Assembly (NCBI GenBank): GCA_964036045.1
Contig: OZ038381.1
Coordinates: forward strand, 147,445,596-147,509,595
Length of the DNA stretch: 64,000 bases
From: Eutreptiella sp. 'Long Island Sound 2002'
Taxonomy: Eukaryota; Euglenozoa; Euglenophyceae; Eutreptiales; Eutreptiaceae
Direction: 5' to 3'
Shown here in pieces: positions 44,921 through 53,400 of this stretch (positions are counted from its first letter, which is position 1; each line of letters begins with the position of its first letter). The position numbers and the translations under genes were made by a program. The notes beneath the pieces are model-generated. The model saw only the letters and a program-made list of their open reading frames with translations. It was not told the origin of the DNA and ran no database searches.

Positions 44921-46980
44921 GGGCAGGCAACAAAGCGGGCGTCACTGGCGTTGCGCTGTCCATGGGGGGCGTGGCCCCCCATACCACTCCGGTTCGTGTT
45001 CACCCAGCCTCTCCGGGTACGATCTGTGCGGCGTCCCGGTGCGCAGGCGTGGGCCCGCTTGTTCTTCGCGGCCCCCTTGTGGGCCGGCGGCCGGAGCGGG
45101 GGGGCGGGTCACACTCCGGCTCCCCTCTCGGGTGGGGGGGGCCCATCCCCCTTGCCTCGGGGGGGGTGTCGCGCTGCGGCCTCCCCGCTCTCGCTCCGGG
45201 CGGCGGCCTGCGGTACCCCTTTCTGGCTCTCCCCTCCGGCGCGCGCGTGCGGTCGGGGCTGAAGTGCCGCCCCGGGGCGGGGGGGGGTGAGGGGCGGCCC
45301 GTGGACCGCTCCCCTGGGGGCCCCGGCTGACCTGCAAACCCCCCCTCTGTCCCCTCGGAGTGGGCTGTGGTCACGGGAGGGTCTTGCGGGGCGCGGCCTT
45401 CTTCGTGTTCCGATGTGCGCGTTGCTCCGGCACGCCGGTGTGGGTTCGTGGGGGCAGGTCCAGCCGCCGTTGCCCTTACCGTGTCGCCGTTCCTCCTGTG
45501 GGTGGGGGCGCCCCCCCGGCCCTGGGGGGGCGGAGGGCCGCGCCTGTGGCTCCCCAGCTGGGGTGGGTGCGGGGGGGGGGGGGGGGCGCCACCCCGCTTG
45601 CTCTCGGGCCTGTGTGGGAGGGGGGGGGGGGGGGGGGAGTGGGGGGGGTCCTTCGGTCCCCTGGCGATGCCCCCTGTCGGCCTAAAGGGGGCGGGGGGGA
45701 GGGCGGCTTGGCGGTCCCGGCCCCGGGGGCCAGCCATCGGCCAGGGGGGTCGCGTCCTTCCCCCGCCCCCCTCTACCGAGAGCCGGATTCTCACGCAGTC
45801 CCTCCCTGGGGCCCCTCATCTCCCGGCCGTTGCCGCGCGGCGCTGGCCGGCCGGGGGTGGCCGTGAGGGTCAGCGGTCAGTGGTTAGCGGGTTGCGGGGC
45901 CGCTTTCCCTGGGTAGGCAACAAAGCGGGCGTCCCTTGGTGTCGTGCTGTCCATGGGGGGCGTGGCCACCCATACCATTCCGGTTCGCGCCCACCCGGCT
46001 TCTCTGGGCACGATCTGCGCGGCGTCCCGGTGCGCAGGCGTGGGCCCACTTGCTCTTCGCGGCCCCCATTGGAGCCGGCGGCTGGGGCGTGGGGGCGGGT
46101 CACACTCCGGCTCCCCTCTCGGGCGGGGGGGTCCGTCCCTTCTGCCTCGGGGGGTGGGGGCCGGGGCCCCTGCGGCTGGCGGGCCGGTGGGGGGGCGGCG
46201 GGGGGGGGGGGGTGTCGCGCCGCGGCCTCCCTGCTCTCGTTCCAGGCGGCGGCCTGTGGTACTCCTTCCTGGCTCTCTCCGTGTCGCCGGTGCGCTCCCT
46301 TCCGGCGCGCGCTTGCGGTCGGGGCTGAAGTGCCGCCCCGGGGTGGGGGGGGTGAGGGGCGGCCCGTGGACCGCCCCCCTGGGGGCCCCATCTGACTTGA
46401 TACCCTCCCTCTGTCACCTCGGAGCGGGCTGTGGTCACGGGAGGGTCATGTGGGGTGCGGCCTCCTTCCTGCTCCGTCGTGCGCGTTGCTCCGGCGCGCC
46501 GGTGTAGGTTCGCGGGAGCAGGCCCAGCCGCCGTTGCCCGCATTGCGCCGCCGTTCCCCCCGAGGGGGGGGCGCCCCCCCGGCCCTGGGGGGGCGGAGGG
46601 CCGCGCCTGTGGCTTCCCTGCTGTGGCGGGTGCGGGGGGGGGGGGGGGGTGGGGGGGCCGCCTCCTCGCCCGCCCCCGGGTCCGTGCGGGGGGGGGGGGT
46701 TGGGGGGGCCCTTTGGCCCCCTGGCGATGCCTCTCGTCGGCCGTGGGGGGGGGGGCGGGGGCGGCATGGCGGCCCTGGTCCCGGGGACCAGCCATCGGCC
46801 AGGGGGTCGCGCCCTTCTCCCGCCCCCCCTATCGAGAGCTGGATGCCCGCGCAGGCCCTCGCCGGGGCCCTCACCTCCCCGGCCGTTGCCGCGCGGCGCC
46901 GGCCGGCCGGGGGTGGCCGTGGGGGTTAGCGGTCAGTGGTTAACAGGTTGCGGGGCAGCCGGTTCCTCCCCGCGCTTGTC
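44921..46980 (-). repeat. Two ~1-kb tandem direct repeats
   Basis: ggcaacaaagcgggcgtc occurs at 44925 and 45915 (990 bp apart). gtggaccgc...cctgggggcccc (45301 and 46365) and cggtcagtggtta (45874 and 46930) recur 1056-1064 bp apart. Units differ mainly in G-run lengths. Confidence 0.8.
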
Positions 46981-47103
46981 GCCCCCGCACTCCCTCCCGC
47001 GGGAGGCGGCGCGCCCCCCCACGTCGTGCCATACCGTGGGGGGGGGCGTGGGTCAGGGGGCCCATCCCCCCCCCCAACCCTCCCGTACCCGCCGTCTGGG
47101 CCC

Positions 47104-49188
47104 TCACTTGCGCCGCCGCTTGTGTTGGGGCTGGGGCTGCGGCGGCGGCGGGTTGTGCCGGCGGTAGCGCCAGTGGGCGAGGGCGCTACGCAAAGCCCAG
47201 GGGAGCCAGTTGTTGGCGTCCGCATCCGTGATGCGGAGCACCGCTCCCCCCTCCAGGAAGGCCGGCCACGTCGGCTCCCTGTCGGGCCACGCCGCCCGGA
47301 TCACTGACCTGAGGACCCTCTCGTGGTCCTCTGGGGCCACCCACCCCCCCGGGGGTGCCTCTCGGTTTCCTCCGTCCCTCCGGAGGAGCACGGCATCGAA
47401 GGGCCGGTTCCGCGCCTTCCTGGAGGTCCCCTGGTTGGCCCAGCACAACCACCCGTACACTTCCCCCACCAGGGGGAGGGTCTCTCCCCCCAGCGGGTCC
47501 GGGACTGCGCCCCAGTCCACGTCCCACGGCCGGCTCTCCTCCGCCCCCCGTGCCGGCCCCCCTCGCTGCTCCTGCACCTGCGGCGCCGATGCCACGCCCC
47601 GTCCCCCTTCCGCCGAGGCCATCCGCGCCGGCTCCGCCCTCGGCGCGGGGGGGGCTTGCTGGTGCTGGTGTCGTGGGGGTTGGGGGGGGACGAGCTCGCC
47701 GGCGTCAGGGTCGATGTTGTAGAGGTGGTGGTGGTGGTGGTGGTGGTGGTGGTAGGTGCGGTGTGCCGGCATCTGTTGGATGCCGGGGGGGATGCACCTC
47801 ACCGGCTGCACGTCCGGCTGCGGGGGCGCTTTGCCCTCTGCCCCCCTCCCCTCGCCCCGCCCTCCCCCCTGGGCTCCCATGCCCCGTCCCTCCTGTCCCT
47901 TGGGGCCCTTGCCCTTGCCCTTGCCCTTGCCCTTGGGCCCCTTTCCGGTCCCGTTCCCGTGTCGCGGGTCCCGCCTCTCGTCCCCCACGCCCTGGCCCGC
48001 TCGCTCTCCCATCCCCCCCTGTCCTGCCCCCTGCGCCCGGGTACCCTTCCCGCGCCCCTGAGCACCCTTCCCGTGCCCTGGCCCCTCCCCGACCCCCTGC
48101 CCGTGTCGCGGGTCCCGCCTCTCGTCGACCACGCCCCGGCCCGCTCGCTCTCCCACCTCCCCTCGCTCCGCCCCCTGCACCTGGGCTCCCTGCCCGCGCC
48201 CCTGCGCGCCCTTCCCGTGCCCTGACCCCCCCCCTGCCCCCTGCCTGTCACACCGTCCGCCGCTCCCCTCCCCCTCGCCGCTGCGCCCTTCCTGGACCAC
48301 TCGCCGGGCGTCCCGCTGCCTTTGCAGTTGCGGCAGCGTGACGCCCGGCGGCGAGCGCTCGCGCGTCGGGGGGCGGACGTGCCGCTCCCGCCCCGGGGGG
48401 AAGGGCTTGGGGGGGTACGGCTTGGGGGGGCTGGTGTGGGTGTGGGCGGGGTTGGCGTGGGCGCGGTACTTCGCGCTCTCCCTGCCCACTGCTGCTGCTG
48501 CGGCGGCCGCCGGCGAGGCGTCCGCGGCCCGTGCGGGGTTCTTCCCCCGCTTGCGCGGCGTGCCAGGGGCCGCAGCCCCTCTCGCGCCCTCCGCACTCTC
48601 CTTCGTTGCCGCGGCGGCCGCCGACGAGGCGCCCGTGGCCGCGGTCGCAGACCCTCGCACACCCTCCTCGGTCTTCTCTGCTGCCGCGGCGGCCGCCGGC
48701 GAGGCGCCCACGGCCCGTGCGGGGTCCGTCGCAACCCCTGTTGCGCCCTGCTTGCTCTCCTGCGCGGCTGCGGCAGCCCTCGGCGACGCGTCCGGCTCCT
48801 GCGCCGGGGCTGCCCCCCTTGCCGGCGGCGTGCCGGGGGCCGCGGCCGGGGCCGCGGCGTGGCTCGCCGCGGTCTCCGCCTCCTGCGCGTCAGGGCGGGG
48901 CGGGGCGGCGGGGCTGGCCGCTTGGGCGGCGGGGGCGGCCGTCTCGGCTGGCCCAGGTTCCCGGGCCGGCGGCGGCGGCCCGACCACCGCCGCCTCCGCC
49001 AGCCTCCGCTCCTCGCGCTCCGCGAGGGTCTCCCCCGTCCACTCTGGGGAGGAGACGGGGGAGCGGGAGCGGGACCGGCGGTGGTGGCGGTCGTCCCGCC
49101 CGAGGGACCCATCGGAGTCTGCCATCACTGTTACTCTGGTAGGCATGCGTGGTGGCAGGCGCGCCCTTCCCACTACCTCCTGGTGCAT
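47104..49188 (-). CDS. LINE-B ORF4, Ala/Gly-rich with His tract
   Basis: 694 codons. The start ATG overlaps the ORF3 stop (TGATG). The N-terminal half is Ala/Pro/Glu-rich and low complexity. The middle is Gly/Lys/Arg-rich with repeated KGPKGKGKGKG and RGEVGERAGRGV-like units, typical of nucleic-acid-binding tails. A run of about ten His is encoded by the GTG/CAC microsatellite at 47724-47753. The C-terminal ~160 residues look folded (PWDVDWGAVPDPLGGE, VYGWLCWANQGTSRKARNRPFDAVLLRR cut here at natural breaks, RITDADANNWLPWALRSALAHW). It ends in a basic HKRRRK, nuclear-localisation-like. The family is unknown. Confidence 0.55.
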   Translation of the reverse strand: MHQEVVGRARLPPRMPTRVTVMADSDGSLGRDDRHHRRSRSRSPVSSPEWTGETLAEREERRLAEAAVVGPPPPAREPGPAETAAPAAQAASPAAPPRPDAQEAETAASHAAAPAAAPGTPPARGAAPAQEPDASPRAAAAAQESKQGATGVATDPARAVGASPAAAAAAEKTEEGVRGSATAATGASSAAAAATKESAEGARGAAAPGTPRKRGKNPARAADASPAAAAAAAVGRESAKYRAHANPAHTHTSPPKPYPPKPFPPGRERHVRPPTRERSPPGVTLPQLQRQRDARRVVQEGRSGEGEGSGGRCDRQGAGGGSGHGKGAQGRGQGAQVQGAERGEVGERAGRGVVDERRDPRHGQGVGEGPGHGKGAQGRGKGTRAQGAGQGGMGERAGQGVGDERRDPRHGNGTGKGPKGKGKGKGKGPKGQEGRGMGAQGGGRGEGRGAEGKAPPQPDVQPVRCIPPGIQQMPAHRTYHHHHHHHHHLYNIDPDAGELVPPQPPRHQHQQAPPAPRAEPARMASAEGGRGVASAPQVQEQRGGPARGAEESRPWDVDWGAVPDPLGGETLPLVGEVYGWLCWANQGTSRKARNRPFDAVLLRRDGGNREAPPGGWVAPEDHERVLRSVIRAAWPDREPTWPAFLEGGAVLRITDADANNWLPWALRSALAHWRYRRHNPPPPQPQPQHKRRRK
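47724..47753 (-). repeat. (GTG)n/(CAC)n microsatellite inside ORF4
   Basis: About ten ggt/gtg triplets, encoding the poly-His run of ORF4 on the minus strand. Triplet periodicity keeps the frame open. Confidence 0.85.
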
Positions 49189-50420
49189 CAGTGCCGTGCC
49201 GTGGGCAGTGCCGTGTGGTGCTCTGCGGGGGGGGGGGGGGGAGGGGGTGGGGGGCCGGCTGTGGCGTCAGCCCCGCACGGCCGGGGGTCCGCGGCCATCC
49301 ACCGGCATTGGGAGGGGAGGCGGGGGAGCCACGCGGCCCACGCGTCGCGCCACAGCTCCCAGTCTGGGGCGGGGCTCAGGGCCCTGGGCCCCCGGGGGTC
49401 GTCGAGCGGTGTCGGGGGCAGCCGCACCAGGTGGACCCCCGTAACGGCGGTGACCTCCTGTGTGCGCAGGAAGGTGTGTACTCCGTCCCGCGCCGCGGGC
49501 GCCAGGAGGGGGGGGCGGGGTACGGGTGTGGCCCCATAGAGGTGGGTGGGGGTGATCCCCAGGATCCGCTCCGGGCCCCCGCGGGTCGCGACGACGAGGA
49601 GGAGGAGGGGGGTGCCAGGGCACTCTTGCCAGAGGACCTGCCCCCTGTGGTGGGCACCCCTGGTCCTGGAGAGGGGGGGGGACAGGTCTGGATTAGCCCA
49701 GCCGCGGGGCGCGTGCGTTGCCGGTGGGAGGGCGGGGCACCAAGTGGGCTCCCTGGGGAACGCCTCGTAGACGACGGCGTACGGGGGGGTAGGCCCGGTG
49801 CCGCTATACACCGGGTTGGTCGGCCGGGGGCGGGCGGACGCCTCGTTTGCGCCTTCCACGAACACCGTGACCTCGCCCACCTCCAGGTCCTCGTCCGGCG
49901 GGTGTAGAAGGTGGAGCGCCGCATCCAGCTCGGACACTCCCCCCGGGTACGTGGCCCGCGCCTGGTTCAGGTACGGGGCCGCGTCCCCGGGGTAGCGCGT
50001 CCTGAGGGCGTGCAGCAGGGCGGGGGCGCTACTGCGGAGGGACATGGCAGACCCCGCTCCCGTCAGCCGGAGGGTGTCCCCCATGGACAGGGGCCGGCCC
50101 GACCGATTGGACTCGCGCCACTCCATCCAGTGCCCGTAGAGGGCCGCTTCCGGGCTGATGAGCCCCGGCCGGACGGCGTTCACGATCCGGTGCATTGCCG
50201 GGAGCAGCGTAGGGGCCCCCGCTCCGTTCAGGGCGCGGACGGCCGGGAGGGCGGTCTCGTTGAGGAAGGCCCTCGCACTGCCCTCCAGGTCGCACCGTGC
50301 GGCAGCATGCGCTGCTTTTGCCTCCGCCACCACGTCCGCCACCAGGCCCCGGACGGCCGCCTCCTGCGCTCTGCGGCGGGCCCTGGCGTGCCCCGGCCCA
50401 TCCCCCCGTCGGCGTGGCAT
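49188..50420 (-). CDS. LINE-B ORF3, unknown function
   Basis: 410 codons starting 39 bp after the RT ORF stop. The N-terminus is basic (MPRRRGDGPGHARARRR), followed by a helical region (ARAFLNETALPAVRALNGAG, HWMEWRESNRSGRPLSMGDT). A mixed alpha/beta region follows (EVGEVTVFVEGANEA, LLLLVVATRGGPERILGITP, FLRTQEVTAVTGVHLVRLP). The C-terminus is poly-Pro. It has no motif I recognise. The composition is less repetitive than ORF4, and the internal frame is unbroken in a copy whose endonuclease is frameshifted, which suggests it is really coding. It ends TGA within the TGATG that starts ORF4, suggesting coupled translation. Confidence 0.6.
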   Translation of the reverse strand: MPRRRGDGPGHARARRRAQEAAVRGLVADVVAEAKAAHAAARCDLEGSARAFLNETALPAVRALNGAGAPTLLPAMHRIVNAVRPGLISPEAALYGHWMEWRESNRSGRPLSMGDTLRLTGAGSAMSLRSSAPALLHALRTRYPGDAAPYLNQARATYPGGVSELDAALHLLHPPDEDLEVGEVTVFVEGANEASARPRPTNPVYSGTGPTPPYAVVYEAFPREPTWCPALPPATHAPRGWANPDLSPPLSRTRGAHHRGQVLWQECPGTPLLLLVVATRGGPERILGITPTHLYGATPVPRPPLLAPAARDGVHTFLRTQEVTAVTGVHLVRLPPTPLDDPRGPRALSPAPDWELWRDAWAAWLPRLPSQCRWMAADPRPCGADATAGPPPPPPPPPAEHHTALPTARH

Positions 50421-50459
50421 GGTGCTGCGGGCTCTGCAAAGGGCAGCGGCGGGTGGGGG

Positions 50460-53400
50460 TTAGGGGGCGAACACGTGCGACAGGTGCGCAATGGATGTGG
50501 GATCCCGCAGGTGCACGTGGATCCACAGAAGGGCAGCGCCCGCGGGGCCCGCCTGTGCGTGCGAGGGGGTGTGTGCCCCCTCGATGCGCCGGCGCAAGGC
50601 CTCCTCCTCTGTGCGCCTGCGCGGACCTGCGGGAGGTTCGGGCCAGGGGCACGCGGCTACCTGGGTGCACCGCTCGCACCTGTTGGCGCCTGTCGCTGCT
50701 GCGGAGGACACCGTGTCACACTCTCCGCAGAGTCGGCAGGTGTGTGCGAGGTGGGAGGGCGGCGACCAAGGGTCGAGATGGCGGAGCCAGAGGTCGTCCC
50801 ACCTCTGTCGGAGGGGGTCCCGGATCTCCAGCAAGCGAGCGCGGACGCGGCGCCGGTAGTCCTTGCCAAGCATCTTCCGCTGGACCTCCTGCCACGTGTC
50901 GCCGGGGAGGATCCCGTGGTCGTGGAAGGCGGCGATGAGGTCGTCCCACACCGGGCGGGGGTGCCCCTGGGGGGGGCTCGCCATGTACACGTGGCGCCCG
51001 GTGAGGTGGGGCGTCAGCGCGTCCCATTGGCACCCGTTCGCGGTGTCTCTGTGGAGGAGGGCCAGCAGGGTGCCGTCCGCGACTGCCTCCCACCCCACTC
51101 GCAGCCCTTCGCAGCCGTCCAGCTCCTGGCGCAGCGCGGCTGCGATACCGGTAGGGAGCATGAGGAGTAAGGGCCCCTGGGTGTCGCCCAGCCGGGACAG
51201 GGCGTCGTCGTATACCGGCCCCCCAGCTTTGAAGTGCGCCACGGTGAGTTGGGTGGCCCCGTCCTCTGAGGGGTGCCACCGGACGGTGGCCGCAGCGTGT
51301 CCCCACGTGCGTATCTCCGTGGCCCGGAGCACGTTGGCGGTGTGAAGGACGATGCGGGGCGGGACGGGCGTCCTGACGAGTGAGGATACGTCCCCAGTCC
51401 ATCCCGTTTGCGGCCCCGGGGCCGCCTGCAGCCATTCCCCCGTCGCCGCGTCCCACGGGTGGTCAGGTCCCGCCCCGCGGACCATGGTGGGTCTCGGCCG
51501 GGTGTCCGGCCCCCACCCCCGGAGCGGGATGGCGGCGTATCGTTGCGCAGGGGTCTCCGGGGCGCGCGTGGCGGCGCACCACCAGCCCCACTCCCGCGCC
51601 CACCCCCCCCCCACGATGCGCGCCTCCCATGCGGTCATGGAGCCGCGCCCGATGATCCACGGTGGGAAAAGGGCGTCTTGCAGGTGCCTCCAGAACCCCC
51701 CCGGCAGGTCCTGATACGGGTGGGGGCTCTCTTGGAGTGGGCACTCCAGAGTGCCATTCACAACACGGAGGGAGGCTACGAAGTCCTTGTCAGGGCGCGG
51801 GGGAGGGGGAGGGTGGTCGCCCTCCGCCGCAGTGAGCCACCGGTGCGCCCGGGCCGCCGCGCTTAGGGGGTCGTGGAGGAATTGCTCCAGCCGGTGGTTG
51901 CGAAGCTCCCACGCGAAGTCCCCCATCCGGAGCATGTGGTGGAGGAAGTCGTCCACCGAGGTCCCTCCCGGCGGGTCGTATCGGGTTATGGCGCGGAGCT
52001 GCGCCTCCGCGTCCTCGGGCACCAGTCCGGAGCAGAACACCTCCGTCCATGTGGCGCCTGCGGAGCGCCACGAGGCCACCCACAGGGCCTTGTCCCCAGG
52101 TGGGAGGTGGCGGGCCGCCTCGTGTACCGCCTGGCGGTAGTGGGGCCAGAGGAGCCGCGAGTGGGTGCAGCCCACGTGCATGTACACCGGGGTCTCTTCC
52201 GGGCCGCCACAGAAAAGGCACGGTTGCGGGACGATGGCGACGCCGGAGAGCCGCTCCTTCGAGACGCGGAGCCTGCGCTGCACCGGCGTGTGGCCGTCTC
52301 GGGCCCGCAGCGCCCGGCGGTTGGTGGCCGCCGCGGTGAGGTCCCGGGCGTGGACGTAGGCCGTGGCGTGGGCCGCGCCCAGAGGTGTGTGTCCCCGGTG
52401 CGTCAGCGCATGGTCCGTCTGCGCCCGTTGCGCGACCTCGCCGAGCACCCGCATCGTGGGGGGCCGTAGATCGAGATGGCCGTCACGGCCGGCGACGATG
52501 AGTTGGGCGTGGCCAGGGTCCGGGGGCGTGTTCTGCAAGACGGTGTCCTGGGACGCCGCCCAGTCCGCCTTGTGCAGTAGGGCGTCACTGTGGTGCGAGG
52601 TGGCTCGGACGTACCAGAACGGGTGCCCGGCGTGTCGCCCCCGCGCGCACAGGCCGTCCCGGAGCCACCTCAGGGGCATCTGGTTGACCACCTTCGCTGC
52701 GCCCGCGGGGACCCCCGTGGTTCGCTCGGGATCTGCGTGCCGCAGGAGGTGGAGGATGACTTCGGCGTCCACCGTGTGGACCCATGGTCTGTGTGCACCG
52801 TAATGTAGGGGGAGGGAGGCGGCCACCCCCTCTCCGTCGGGCACCGTGCCCGAGATGGCCACCGCCCACGTGCGGGTGAGGTCGGCGGCGAGAGCGACGC
52901 TGGTGGCGTGTTTGCAGGGTCCGCCCCCGGACGCGTCAGAGGAGGTGTGTCCCCAGGCCTCCGGGATCCAGTAGTATCCGGTGGGGCTGAGCCTGCCCGC
53001 GTTGAGGTCGGTGGAGTGCCACCGGACGTCGGGCTGGCTGTGGGTCAGTTGGTCCACGCTCAGCGCCCTGGTGTCGCCTGGGCTGATCGCCGGGTGGTCG
53101 TGCAGCCGGATCTCCGCTCTGGCGACCGTGCTTGCCCAGGACCGTAGCGCCGTCACATGTTCCTTGAGCCACGCCGGGCCCCCGCGCTGGTGTACCACCA
53201 AGTGTCCTGTGTCCTCCGGACGGTTCTCCAGCGCGTGCACCGCCATGTGTGGGTCGTGCGGCACCCCCGTAGCCACCAGTAGGGCGGTGCCACGGGGGAG
53301 CCCACGGGGTTCGGGCTGGCCTGCCCCCACTTGCACTATCACCCACTCGGCCCGGAACTGCGCTTGTCCCGCCGCTTGGGTGCATTGGTCGTCTGTGGTC

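Larger units (their letters stand above)
43035..47103 (-). other. LINE-B 3' region, non-coding, extremely G/C-skewed
   Basis: Very GC-rich, with frames open in all directions for compositional reasons, so none is called. The plus strand carries many G-runs of 9-18 bases (about 45575, 45617-45640, 46190-46212, 46630-46655, 46690-46700, 46746-46755). It contains two ~1-kb direct repeats and two tRNA-like sequences. If LINE-B ends at 43.0 kb, this is a 4-kb 3' UTR, long for a LINE. Confidence 0.5.

Noticed and set aside
43281-46943. Long plus-strand frames (up to 342 codons) in the GC-rich block
   Set aside because: Open frames occur in all six directions, with Gly/Pro/Arg runs from G-homopolymers. 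They are compositional and antisense to LINE-B.
50460-52500. A second, restriction-like endonuclease in the LINE-B ORF2 tail, as in Dualen
   Set aside because: I could not find the CCHC plus PD...D/K arrangement; the Cys cluster at 1553-1576 is not followed by it.
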